A stretch of DNA of 64,000 nucleotides from Alteromonas lipotrueiana (lineage in GTDB: Bacteria > Pseudomonadota > Gammaproteobacteria > Enterobacterales > Alteromonadaceae). Where the stretch lies: contig NZ_JAESDK010000014.1 in the NCBI RefSeq assembly GCF_019249245.1, forward strand, positions 50,798 to 114,797, written 5' to 3'. This document shows positions 8,767-17,523 of the stretch, piece by piece (position 1 is the first letter of the stretch; every line of letters starts with the position of its first letter). The position numbers and the translations under genes are program-made. The notes beneath the pieces were generated by a model that did not search any database, had not been told where the DNA came from, and saw only the letters and a program-made list of their open reading frames with translations.

Positions 8767-10202
8767 CTATCGCTGTTATTGGTGCTGGGCGAGTGACGAA
8801 ACTCAGTGGGGGTCGAGGTCGCGAAGAAAGCAAACATAGTATAAATGGCGGTGTTGGTTTTCAATGCTTCCTGGTCAACCTTATCTAATGTATCGTTACG
8901 GGTGTGGTGAAAGTCAAAATAGTCGCTGCCATCAGGGTTAAAGTTTACCGCCGGCTGGCCCGCTTCACCCAGTGCGCTCATATCCGACTGCCCCTTGGCG
9001 GTATTGGTGTCAGCCATAGTTACGCCAAGTGATGCCAGTTCTTTGGCAAAGGCCGACATGGCAGGCAATGCATCAGGATTAATTCCCGGTTCTAATTCAT
9101 AAATTTTACCATTACCAAAGTCCCACTCGGCGCCGATAACATGCTGACTCATCTCATCTTTGTGTTGTTTTACATAGTCTTTTGCGCCTAAAAGTCCAAC
9201 TTCTTCGGCCGCAAACAAAATCACTCTTAGGGTGCGGGCAGGGCGTTGTTTGAGCGTAGCAATATAATGACCTGCTGCCATGGTAATACCCACACCAATT
9301 CCATCGTCTATTGCACCGGTGCCCACATCCCAGCTGTCCAGGTGAGCGCCTAGTGTGACCAGCTGTTCAGGCATCTTACTGCCAGTAACTTCACCGATAA
9401 CATTAGCTATTGTTGTTGTTTCGCCCGTAGGGCCACTGGCATTCGTTGTTAACGAAAAAGTGACTGGCTTGCCGCGTTTCAAAGCATTTTGCAGCAAGTC
9501 GGCATCAGGATTAGAAATGGCTACCGCCGGAATTTTTTTAACGCCTTCGGTATAGCGAGAAACCCCGGTATGCGCGAATTTGTTTGAGTCGGTTCCCACC
9601 GAACGCATGATAAAGGCAACCGCGCCTTTTTTAGCTGCTTCAGAAGCACCAACAACGCGTGCGCCCACTGCTTTTCCATAACCATGACCGTCTTTATGAC
9701 GCTCCATTTTGTAGGAAATAAACGCAATTTTACCTTCCAGTTCATCTTCTGAAGCCGCTTTAAGTGCTGCCAAATCAGCAAACTCTACTACTTCTGCTTT
9801 TAGGGTTTTACCATTAGTACCTACACTATTGCCCAAAGCCAGCGCCGCGACTGAATGCGGAAAGGGGCTGGATATTTGTGCGCGCATATCACCACGTTGC
9901 CATAGCTGAGCTTCGCTTTCTTCGGTCCAGACTTTGTCAAAACCTAACGACTTCATTTTATCTACCGCCCATTGTACTGAGCGTTTTTCACCTTCACTGC
10001 CTACCAGCCGGGCACCTACCTCGGTAGTTAAAGACTCGATAAGCTGGTACGAAAGATCGTCCTGCAAAGCTTGCTGTTTCAGCGTTTGCAAAGTTTCGGT
10101 TTGAGTTTGGGTAAGACCGGTAGCAGCAAGACTAACCTTATTAACCATAAGCATCGACAGCATTAAGCCTGCTATCGATACAGTGAGAACACTAATTTTC
10201 AT
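8760..10202 (-). CDS. M28 family zinc aminopeptidase
   Basis: Exported metallopeptidase of 480 residues with a signal peptide (about 1-26, hydrophobic core ending SLAA). A PA-like insert (about 130-250) precedes the M28 catalytic domain. Zinc ligands and catalytic residues are visible: His287 and Asp289 in GAHLDSWD, Asp299 in GAIDDG, Glu333/334 in AAEEVG, Asp in AEWDFGNG and a C-terminal His in DFHHTRNDT. It likely trims N-terminal residues of peptides in the periplasm or outside. AGGGATTTAA precedes the ATG. The last few residues overlap the end of the convergent hydrolase gene. Confidence 0.92.
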   Translation of the reverse strand: MKISVLTVSIAGLMLSMLMVNKVSLAATGLTQTQTETLQTLKQQALQDDLSYQLIESLTTEVGARLVGSEGEKRSVQWAVDKMKSLGFDKVWTEESEAQLWQRGDMRAQISSPFPHSVAALALGNSVGTNGKTLKAEVVEFADLAALKAASEDELEGKIAFISYKMERHKDGHGYGKAVGARVVGASEAAKKGAVAFIMRSVGTDSNKFAHTGVSRYTEGVKKIPAVAISNPDADLLQNALKRGKPVTFSLTTNASGPTGETTTIANVIGEVTGSKMPEQLVTLGAHLDSWDVGTGAIDDGIGVGITMAAGHYIATLKQRPARTLRVILFAAEEVGLLGAKDYVKQHKDEMSQHVIGAEWDFGNGKIYELEPGINPDALPAMSAFAKELASLGVTMADTNTAKGQSDMSALGEAGQPAVNFNPDGSDYFDFHHTRNDTLDKVDQEALKTNTAIYTMFAFFATSTPTEFRHSPSTNNSDSQ

Positions 10203-10302
10203 TTAAATCCCTATTGCAAATATAAGATGCCAAAACCTAAGTGTGACGTTATCCAGCGCTGAAGGGCAACATTAATACGATGACCCTCTGACTATTTACG
10301 GC

Positions 10303-10953
10303 TTACTTCGGTTGCGCGATGTAACCTACCTGGGTGTTGGCCACATGGTCATGCAAACACCGGCGGGGTTTACCAAAAATAAACAGAATATCAACCAAAG
10401 CGATACCTGCACCGACTACGGGCAACGAATAGGCAAGTAAAATGGGCAGGTGGCGCCTGAAAACATAGCGGCTGAATGTGGCAGGCTGGCTGTTTAACGT
10501 TTGCACCTGAATATTTAAAAAATATTTACCGATAGTTTGGGCGCGGGTCGCAATTAAATAGCCATTTAGTATCACAAACATCAGTATCCCGTAACCCAGC
10601 CCCCAGAAAAATGCCTGGGTCAGGACACTCAAGTCATTCTGTTCAGTATTGCTGAGCTGTTGAAACAGAGGGGAGGCAATAATCCAAAATGGGATGGTGG
10701 CTAACGCATTAACGAGCATATCGATTAGCGCCGCGGCAAAACGTTCACGTCGGCGCGCTACCGCAAACCGCTGAATATCGTTGATTTCGTCAAGCTCAGC
10801 ATCGTTTTGTAAACGCTCCTGATGGGCAGCTTGCGCTTCGCTAATGCGTTGTTTTAACTGAGCTGCGCGTTCAGGGTAAGCATCGGCGTCGATAACAAGC
10901 AGCGCTTCGCGTAATTCGGCTAGCGAGTAGTCAGTATAATTTGGAGACGTCAC
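10303..10953 (-). CDS. RDD family membrane protein
   Basis: Inner-membrane protein of 216 residues. A hydrophilic, charged N-terminal part (about 1-65, rich in Ala, Glu, Arg) is followed by an RDD domain with three to four hydrophobic segments, starting at RERFAAALIDMLVNA. The Arg and two Asp positions of the RDD signature are recognisable (ARRRERFAAALIDM; VVGAGIALVDILFIF). QTIGKYFLNIQVQ is the typical loop between helices 2 and 3. Function is unknown; some family members have been linked to ion transport. Single gene, minus strand. Confidence 0.82.
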   Translation of the reverse strand: MTSPNYTDYSLAELREALLVIDADAYPERAAQLKQRISEAQAAHQERLQNDAELDEINDIQRFAVARRRERFAAALIDMLVNALATIPFWIIASPLFQQLSNTEQNDLSVLTQAFFWGLGYGILMFVILNGYLIATRAQTIGKYFLNIQVQTLNSQPATFSRYVFRRHLPILLAYSLPVVGAGIALVDILFIFGKPRRCLHDHVANTQVGYIAQPK

Positions 10954-11038
10954 AGGCCACCTTTATCTTATTTATTGTTTAATAAGTGTACCTTACCTCT
11001 GGTGACCAACAAAAGTCCTGTAAGGTTTGAAACCTGGG

Positions 11039-12040
11039 TTAAATATTAACAACCGACTCACGTTTTACAATAGTCGGGGTGTACTTATAGGTGCTGCCCA
11101 TTTGCGGCTTTTCGCCACGCGCATAGGCCAAAGCCAGTTCGGCGGCCTTTGCTGCCATCATTTCAACCGGATAACGCAAGGTGGTCAGCTTAGGGCGACA
11201 ATATTTGGCAAGCAGAACATCGTCATAGCCGATAATTGAAACCTGTGAGGGTATATCTACATGATGATCTTGCAGCATAGTTATAGCGCCTGAGGCCATC
11301 GCATCGTTGTAAGCCAGCACACCGGTAAAAGGGATGCTTTTTGCCAACAGATTCTGCATCGCTTTTTCACCGCCTTCCTGATCCGGGGTGGCGTATTCAA
11401 TATGACTTGTTGGCAATGTAAGACCTGCCTGGGCGAAAGCTTGCTCAATACCTTCAATACGCTGAATAGGGTCGACAATTTGATAGCGACTACTTATTAC
11501 CGCGATATCTTTGTGACCGCTTTTTATCATGTGTTCGGCCATTAAACGGCCGCCGGTGACATTGTCCAACCACACACAGCGATGGCTAATTTCAGGAATA
11601 TACCGGTTTATCAGCACAAACCCCGGTACCTGGCGTGCAAACTCAATAAGTGTCTCATCGTCAAGGGCTTTACTATGCACAACCATGGCTTCGACCCGAT
11701 GTTCAAGTAGGGTTTCAATGGCCTTTAACTCGGTTTGTTTCTCAATTGAGCCAGCGCTCATTAGTATTTGAACATTATGTCGCCGGGTAACCGTTTCGAT
11801 GCCATGGGCCAGGGTGGCAAAAAAGGGGTCGAGAAGCTCGGCAATCACTACGCCTAGCGAGGCGCTTTTCTGTGTCACCAATGCCCGTGCATTTGCATTG
11901 GGCCGGTAACCCATTTCCAGCATAATTTTTTTGACCCGTTCGCGGGTTTTATCCCCAACTTTGGGCCCGTTATTAATAACGCGCGACACAGTGGCCAGCG
12001 AAACGCCAGCGGCATTAGCAATGTCTTTAATGGTAGCCAT
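11039..12040 (-). CDS. galR: LacI/GalR-family repressor of the gal genes
   Basis: Transcription factor of 333 residues. The N-terminal LacI helix-turn-helix (MATIKDIANAAGVSLATVSR, 1-20) and hinge helix (NANARALVTQKS) are followed by a periplasmic-binding-protein-like effector domain (about 60-333). It is divergent from galM across a 250-bp promoter region, so galactose-responsive repression of galM-galT-galK-symporter is the likely role. The galR symbol rests on context; sequence alone shows only LacI family. One operator-like site was found, between galM and galT. Confidence 0.85.
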   Translation of the reverse strand: MATIKDIANAAGVSLATVSRVINNGPKVGDKTRERVKKIMLEMGYRPNANARALVTQKSASLGVVIAELLDPFFATLAHGIETVTRRHNVQILMSAGSIEKQTELKAIETLLEHRVEAMVVHSKALDDETLIEFARQVPGFVLINRYIPEISHRCVWLDNVTGGRLMAEHMIKSGHKDIAVISSRYQIVDPIQRIEGIEQAFAQAGLTLPTSHIEYATPDQEGGEKAMQNLLAKSIPFTGVLAYNDAMASGAITMLQDHHVDIPSQVSIIGYDDVLLAKYCRPKLTTLRYPVEMMAAKAAELALAYARGEKPQMGSTYKYTPTIVKRESVVNI

Positions 12041-12284
12041 GAAACGTCCGGGTATCCTTTTTAAACAGTAAAAGTTATTGGCGAAAGGGAGGTTAGCACG
12101 AACAATAAAAAATTAACCGGGTATCAGGAAAAAATTTTCCCTATAAAATTATTTTTTAGCAAAGAATCTTAATTTCACGCTTTTCACCAGCAGGGAAAAC
12201 GTATAACCTAGGCGGTCAGTGTATACCACTTTATCGAAATTCAAAACCTACATAGTATGGTGAAGTCTGCAGACGAATCAGAAG
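12041..12284. promoter_or_regulatory. Divergent galR/galM promoter region
   Basis: Gene-free region between the divergent repressor and galM. It contains an inverted repeat GGAAAA-AA-TTTTCC at 12127-12140 and is AT-rich around 12110-12165. No convincing E. coli-like GalR operator or full -35/-10 pair was found, so the assignment as promoter region rests on gene orientation. Confidence 0.45.
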
Positions 12285-12290
12285 GTGAAT

Positions 12291-13385
12291 ATGGCGCAGG
12301 AAACATTGCAGAATCATAAAAAAACGAGCGGATGTACGGTGTCAAAATCAAATTTCGGAACCATCGGCACCGAAACTGTTGATTTGTTTACACTGAAAAA
12401 TACCCACGGTATGCAAGTGAGTATTACAAACTTTGGTGGCATTATTACTGCGCTTGAAGTTCCAGACAAGCACGGCGTGACAGCGAATGTTGTAGCGGGA
12501 CTTAGTAATTTGTCTGACTACATCAACGATGATGCATGTTTTGGAGCAATCGTCGGTCCCTATGCCAACCGTATAGGAAATAAAGGATTTTGGCTCGATG
12601 GACGTTTTTTTTCGCTACATAATAACGAAGGTGATAACACATTACATAGTTCTGTTGCCGGCGTGCACAAAAAACTATGGCATGCGACACCCATCTGCAC
12701 TGCAGATGAAGCTTCGGTAAAGCTGGCAACGACGAGTCAGGACAAAGAAGGCGGTTTTCCGGGTAATCTGGAAATAACGGCAACCTATACATTAAATAAT
12801 CACAACGAACTTCGCCTTTTGCTGGAAGCCACTACCGACCAGGCTACACCGGTAAGTCTGACCGGACACAGCTATTTTAATTTGGCGGGGCGCGGTACGG
12901 CTATGTCTCACACTCTTATGCTGAAAGCTGAACATTTTTTACCCGTAGACACGGCGCTTATTCCAGAGCAAACACCAGCCCACGTCGCAGATTCGCCATT
13001 TGATTTTCGTCAGCCGCGTGCTATTGGCGGGCAAATAGAGGCGGCCCACCCTCAGCTTAAATTGGGTAATGGCTACGATCATACATTTGTTATCCCCGAT
13101 GTGTATCGCAATGGCAACATGCCAATAGCTACAGTGACTGAGCCTTATTCGGGAAGGATATTAGAGCTTTTCACCACCAGCCCGGGCGTACAGTTTTATT
13201 CGGCAAATTATTTGTCGGGGTGCGGGCCAAACCGACAGGGTGAGTACTATCAAGACCGCGAGGCTTTCGCCCTGGAGCCTCAACAGTTTCCAGATGCCCC
13301 GAATCAGCCGGCGTTCCCAAACCCGGTATTGCGACCCGGCGAAAAATATGAAAACCAGATAGTGTATAAATTCAGCACCTTATAA
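12291..13385 (+). CDS. galM: Galactose mutarotase (aldose 1-epimerase)
   Basis: GalM interconverts alpha- and beta-galactose before phosphorylation by GalK; cytosolic, about 364 residues. The catalytic His lies in GHSYFNLAG and the catalytic Glu in EAFALEPQQFPDAPNQP near the C-terminus; the substrate-contacting GPYANRI and GNGYDHTF stretches are also present. The ATG at 12291 is chosen over the in-frame GTG at 12285 because AAGG at 12282-12285 then sits 5 nt upstream. First gene of the galM-galT-galK-symporter cluster. The following 115-bp gap to galT holds an operator-like palindrome. Confidence 0.95.
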   Translation: MAQETLQNHKKTSGCTVSKSNFGTIGTETVDLFTLKNTHGMQVSITNFGGIITALEVPDKHGVTANVVAGLSNLSDYINDDACFGAIVGPYANRIGNKGFWLDGRFFSLHNNEGDNTLHSSVAGVHKKLWHATPICTADEASVKLATTSQDKEGGFPGNLEITATYTLNNHNELRLLLEATTDQATPVSLTGHSYFNLAGRGTAMSHTLMLKAEHFLPVDTALIPEQTPAHVADSPFDFRQPRAIGGQIEAAHPQLKLGNGYDHTFVIPDVYRNGNMPIATVTEPYSGRILELFTTSPGVQFYSANYLSGCGPNRQGEYYQDREAFALEPQQFPDAPNQPAFPNPVLRPGEKYENQIVYKFSTL

Positions 13386-13426
13386 GGTACAGCCAACAGG
13401 TATTACCCATTGTGCTACGAGTGAGG

Positions 13427-13440
13427 GGTAATCGTTTACC
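13427..13440. promoter_or_regulatory. GalR-type operator candidate before galT
   Basis: GGTAATCGTTTACC is a LacI-family style palindrome with central CG and 5 of 6 matching half-site bases. Its reverse complement GGTAAACGATTACC shares the core GTAAACGATT with the classical E. coli gal operator. It lies 60 bp upstream of galT, not upstream of galM. Binding is inferred. Confidence 0.5.
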
Positions 13441-13500
13441 TAAGCGTGGGTGTGAAATTACGACGAAAATCGTTTGCAACAACTATTGAAAGAGAATTTT

Positions 13501-14556
13501 ATGACCGTTAACTTCGATCCAACTGAGCACCCTCACCGCCGGTTCAATCCTTTATTAGGTGAGTGGGTTTTGGTCTCGCCCCATCGGGCCAAGAGGCCGT
13601 GGCAGGGTCAGTCTGAAGCGCCGGCGCAAGCTGAGCAACCTGAATACGACCCGGCATGCTATTTATGCCCCGGAAATACTCGCATCAATGGTGAAAAAAA
13701 CCCTGATTATTCATCTACCTTTGTATTTCAGAACGACTTTGCGGCATTGCAGGAACACACCCCTGAGGCTCGCCACGACGATCCGCTCTTTTCAATGCAT
13801 TCTGAACAAGGCTGTAGCAAAGTAATATGTTTTTCGCCGGATCACAGCAAAACCTTACCAGAGCTCACCAATTCTGAACGAGCTTCGGTGGTTAAAACCT
13901 GGGTAGAGCAAGCGCAGGCGTTATCGCAGCGCTATGAGTGGGTACAAATTTTCGAGAACAAAGGCGCAGCGATGGGGTGTTCTAATCCTCATCCCCATGG
14001 ACAAATATGGGCTCAGCAACATCTGCCAACTCAGGCTGAAAAAAAGCTGACTCAATTTAAAGCGTATTTTTCACAGCATAAACGTAGCTTGCTGGCCGAT
14101 TATGTCGAGCGTGAAATTACCGCCCAGAAGCGGGTGGTCAGATTGAATGACGATTGGGCGGCTATTGTGCCGTATTGGGCAGCCTGGCCCTTTGAAATAT
14201 TATTATTACCGCGTTTTGAGGTGGCCTCTATTACTCAGTTAAGTGAAAAACAACAGCAAAGTCTGGCTGACATTGTGGGTCAGATTACAATTTGCTATGA
14301 CAACTTGTTTACTACTTCGTTTCCTTATTCGATGGGGTGGCATAGTGCCCCGGCAACTAATGATGAGCATAGCGGCTGGGGTTTGCATGCTCACTTTTTT
14401 CCGCCGTTACTGCGCTCTGCAGAGGTTAAAAAATTCATGGTAGGCTACGAAATGCTTGCCGAGGCCCAGCGCGATTTAACCCCCGAACAAGCCGCCGAAC
14501 GGCTTAAGGCTCAACCTGGTGTTCATTACAAGGAGTCGCGCTCAAATGCTAAATAG
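13501..14556 (+). CDS. galT: Galactose-1-phosphate uridylyltransferase
   Basis: GalT transfers UMP from UDP-glucose to galactose-1-phosphate in the Leloir pathway; cytosolic, 351 residues. With the ATG at 13501 the active-site HPH triad in [10 protein letters not shown] falls at residues 164-166, the numbering of E. coli GalT, which supports this start over the upstream in-frame TTG at 13474. Zinc-binding CYLC is at about 53-56, and a second HIT-like half contains GWHSAP and [17 protein letters not shown] precedes the start. Its 3' end overlaps galK by 11 bp, implying translational coupling. No galE is present in the window. Confidence 0.96.
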   Translation: MTVNFDPTEHPHRRFNPLLGEWVLVSPHRAKRPWQGQSEAPAQAEQPEYDPACYLCPGNTRINGEKNPDYSSTFVFQNDFAALQEHTPEARHDDPLFSMHSEQGCSKVICFSPDHSKTLPELTNSERASVVKTWVEQAQALSQRYEWVQIFENKGAAMGCSNPHPHGQIWAQQHLPTQAEKKLTQFKAYFSQHKRSLLADYVEREITAQKRVVRLNDDWAAIVPYWAAWPFEILLLPRFEVASITQLSEKQQQSLADIVGQITICYDNLFTTSFPYSMGWHSAPATNDEHSGWGLHAHFFPPLLRSAEVKKFMVGYEMLAEAQRDLTPEQAAERLKAQPGVHYKESRSNAK

Positions 14557-15688
14557 GCAAGAATTACAGGATGCGTTTTTAAGTCATTTTGGACAACCCG
14601 CAGCTTTAACGGTACACGCCCCGGGGCGGGTTAATCTTATTGGCGAGCATACCGATTACAATGGCGGATTTGTTTTTCCTGCAGCTATTAACTTCGGAAC
14701 CTGGATTGCTGCATGTAAACGCAGCGATAATCAGGTTGTTGCGGTAGCCATGGATATTAATGGTAATGAAAATTCATTTAACCTTGATGATATTCAGTTC
14801 GATCATAATCAGAGTTGGGCTAACTATGTACGGGGGGTGGTAAAAATGCTGCAACAGGCATACCCCGACATTAATGGCATGAGTCTTATGATAACCGGCA
14901 ATGTACCGCAAGGCGCCGGGCTAAGTTCGTCAGCTTCATTCGAAATCGCCTTGTTGCGGGCATTTAGCGACGCTTACGGTTTATCACTAACAGGCGTTGA
15001 AGCGGCGTTGTTAGGGCAAAAGGCAGAAAACGACTTTGTGGGATGTTCGTGCGGTATCATGGATCAGCTTGTTAGCGCATTGGGGGGAGAAGATCAGGCT
15101 ATGCTGCTTGATTGTGAGGCCCTCACCTACCGACATACAACATTACCCGACGACCTTGCCATTGTCATTATCAACTCAAATGTAAAACGAGGTTTGGTCG
15201 ATAGTGAATACAATATTCGCCGCGAGCAGTGCGAAGAAGCAGCCGGTGTGTTGCAGGTGACCAGCTTACGCCATGCAACGTTAGAGCAATTAGAACAGCA
15301 CAAGCCTGAGCTTAAAAACACTGTGTACCAGCGAGCTCATCATGTCATTACTGAAAATGCCCGTACTCTTGCTATGTTCGATGCATTAGAAGCGGGGGAT
15401 ATTGCCAAGGTAAGCCAGGTGATGGCTGAATCTCATGTTTCTATGCGCGATGACTTTGAAATTACAGTCCCGCAAATCGATTTTCTGGTAGAGCAGATAG
15501 CTCAGGTTGTGGGTGACAAAGGAGGCGTCAGAATGACAGGGGGCGGCTTTGGAGGCTGCGTGGTAGCACTGATTCCAAAAAAGTTAGTAGAAAAGGTGTC
15601 AGATACGGTCAATAACTTTTATCATAGTCACACTGGGCTAACCGCTGCTATTTACGTGTGCTCAGCAGAGCGGGGGGCTTTTGCCTGA
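14546..15688 (+). CDS. galK: Galactokinase
   Basis: GalK phosphorylates alpha-galactose with ATP; GHMP kinase, about 380 residues. Motifs in order: [16 protein letters not shown] (about 27-42, substrate binding), the ATP-binding glycine-rich loop [12 protein letters not shown] (about 127-138), and the C-terminal [13 protein letters not shown] motif 3. The ATG at 14546 is chosen because AAGGAG lies 10 nt upstream and this gives normal family length. The GTG at 14519 would add nine unconserved residues inside galT. It overlaps the galT 3' end, and the symporter follows after 49 bp. Confidence 0.96.
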   Translation: MLNRQELQDAFLSHFGQPAALTVHAPGRVNLIGEHTDYNGGFVFPAAINFGTWIAACKRSDNQVVAVAMDINGNENSFNLDDIQFDHNQSWANYVRGVVKMLQQAYPDINGMSLMITGNVPQGAGLSSSASFEIALLRAFSDAYGLSLTGVEAALLGQKAENDFVGCSCGIMDQLVSALGGEDQAMLLDCEALTYRHTTLPDDLAIVIINSNVKRGLVDSEYNIRREQCEEAAGVLQVTSLRHATLEQLEQHKPELKNTVYQRAHHVITENARTLAMFDALEAGDIAKVSQVMAESHVSMRDDFEITVPQIDFLVEQIAQVVGDKGGVRMTGGGFGGCVVALIPKKLVEKVSDTVNNFYHSHTGLTAAIYVCSAERGAFA

Positions 15689-15737
15689 TCGCGGTAGGCT
15701 AAATCAAAAAATACAACAATAAAATCGCAGGGACACT

Positions 15738-17300
15738 ATGAACATCGAGACATTAGATCTCGCAGTATTCGTTATTTACGTTATTGCACTTATTGGCATT
15801 GCCGGCTGGGTTTCACGCGAGAAAAAAGGTCACGCAAAAGACACTAACGATTACTTTTTAGCCGGCTCTAGCTTGCCATGGTGGGCCATTGGCGCATCAC
15901 TGATTGCCGCCAATATATCGGCTGAGCAAATTATCGGCATGTCAGGCTCGGGCTATCAAATAGGGCTTGCCATCGCATCGTACGAATGGATGGCTGCACT
16001 CACGCTTATTATTGTGGGTAAATTCTTTTTACCGATATTTTTAAAACACAAAATTTATACCATGCCGCAGTTTCTGGAACAGCGCTATGATCACCGCGTG
16101 CGAAAGGTGATGGCTATCTTCTGGATTGGGGTATATATCTTCGTTAACCTCACGGCGGTATTATGGCTCGGAGCCTTGGCCATCAATACCATTGCAGGTG
16201 TTGACTTAATCTACGGAATGATTTTTCTGGGGGCTTTTTCACTGGCTTATTCGCTATATGGCGGATTAAAAGCGGTGGCCATGACCGACATTATTCAGGT
16301 GGTATTGTTGGTTATTGGAGGCTTATTTTTGTCTTACACCACACTAAATCTGATTAGTGACGGAAATGGGGCATGGCAAGGCTTTGTTGAGATAACAAAT
16401 CGTTTACCTGAAAAATTCGATATGATTTTGTCTGAGGACAGCTCACATTATGACAGCCTGCCAGGCATATCGGTACTTATTGGCGGTATGTGGATAATGA
16501 ACTTATCTTACTGGGGCTTTAATCAATATATTATTCAGCGAACTTTGGCGGCTAAAAATCTTGCGGAAGCACAAAAAGGTATTGTATTTGCTGCATTCCT
16601 AAAACTGATGATGCCCCTTATTGTGGTATTGCCAGGAATTGCCGCGGTTATCTTGTCGCCCGACCTGGATAAAGCCGACCAGGCTTACCCGTCAATGATG
16701 ACCCTGATGCCGGTAGGTCTCAAAGGCCTTATCTTTGCCGCTCTGGTAGCGGCGATCGTGTCGTCTCTTGCCTCTATGACCAACAGTGTTTCTACTATTT
16801 TCACTATGGATATTTATCGTGATAGTAAACCCAATGAAAGTCAGCACCACTATGTGACAGTAGGACGAATTGTAAGCCTGGTTTCTTTAATAATTGCGAT
16901 GGTAGTTGCCAAGCCATTGTTAGGTAACTTCGACCAGGCATTTCAGTATATTCAGGAATTTACCGGCTTCTTTACTCCGGGCATCGTGGCCTTATTTATT
17001 TTGGGTATGTTCTGGAAAAAAACGACGGCAACCGGTGGGTTAGTCGCAGCACTAGGCTCGTTTGTCTTTAGCTTGTTGTTCTGGTTGTTTTTACCTGACA
17101 TTCCATTTATCGACCGTGTAGGCATTGTATTTTTATTATGCTCGGGGCTGGCGATTGTTATTTCGTTGGTGCAAAACCAAGGTGATAATCCTCGGGCGGT
17201 CAATATTAATGAAGTGGAGTTTAAGACACGCACCAGCTTCAATTTGTCGTCTGTGGCGGTGATAGCAATTTTAATCGCTTTCTATGCTACCTGGTGGTAG
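15738..17300 (+). CDS. Sodium/galactose (glucose) symporter, SGLT type
   Basis: Inner-membrane sodium:solute symporter (SSS family) of 520 residues with about 14 transmembrane helices. The NISAEQIIGMSGSGYQIG stretch (about 56-73) and the Na+-site helix around AALVAAIVSSLASMTNS (about 334-350) match the vSGLT branch exemplified by the Vibrio galactose transporter. Being last in the gal cluster, it most likely imports galactose with Na+, supplying GalM, GalK and GalT. AGGGACACT precedes the ATG, and a strong intrinsic terminator follows. Confidence 0.92.
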   Translation: MNIETLDLAVFVIYVIALIGIAGWVSREKKGHAKDTNDYFLAGSSLPWWAIGASLIAANISAEQIIGMSGSGYQIGLAIASYEWMAALTLIIVGKFFLPIFLKHKIYTMPQFLEQRYDHRVRKVMAIFWIGVYIFVNLTAVLWLGALAINTIAGVDLIYGMIFLGAFSLAYSLYGGLKAVAMTDIIQVVLLVIGGLFLSYTTLNLISDGNGAWQGFVEITNRLPEKFDMILSEDSSHYDSLPGISVLIGGMWIMNLSYWGFNQYIIQRTLAAKNLAEAQKGIVFAAFLKLMMPLIVVLPGIAAVILSPDLDKADQAYPSMMTLMPVGLKGLIFAALVAAIVSSLASMTNSVSTIFTMDIYRDSKPNESQHHYVTVGRIVSLVSLIIAMVVAKPLLGNFDQAFQYIQEFTGFFTPGIVALFILGMFWKKTTATGGLVAALGSFVFSLLFWLFLPDIPFIDRVGIVFLLCSGLAIVISLVQNQGDNPRAVNINEVEFKTRTSFNLSSVAVIAILIAFYATWW

Positions 17301-17314
17301 CGCTGCCGATAGCT

Positions 17315-17346
17315 TTAAAAAACGCCGCATTTGCGGCGTTTTTTAT
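17315..17346 (+). terminator. Intrinsic terminator of the gal cluster
   Basis: AACGCCGCA and TGCGGCGTT form a perfect 9-bp stem with a 2-nt loop at 17321-17340, preceded by A-rich and followed by T-rich sequence (TTTTTTA). A classical rho-independent terminator right after the symporter gene. Confidence 0.92.
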
Positions 17347-17404
17347 TATGGCTGCCTGAGATTTGTTTTAGGAGGGAGGTGTTTTCGTCCGTTCCACATC
17401 TAGA

Positions 17405-17419
17405 TGATAATTATTCTTA
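17405..17419. promoter_or_regulatory. Fur box, distal
   Basis: TGATAATTATTCTTA matches the 7-1-7 Fur consensus TGATAAT-N-ATTATCA at 12 of 14 arm positions, about 105 bp upstream of the siderophore receptor. Iron-dependent repression is inferred. Confidence 0.6.
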
Positions 17420-17478
17420 TTCTAATTTAGGTTTGGGTCTTTTCTTCCTCAATAAAAGTGTTTATTATCTTTCGCAAA

Positions 17479-17493
17479 TAATAATTCTTATCA
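17479..17493. promoter_or_regulatory. Fur box, proximal
   Basis: TAATAATTCTTATCA matches the 7-1-7 Fur consensus at 12 of 14 arm positions and sits 30 bp upstream of the receptor start. Two sites in one short leader make Fur control quite likely. Confidence 0.65.
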
Positions 17494-17523
17494 TTCGCAT
17501 ATAGAAATTTGAGAGGACACTGA

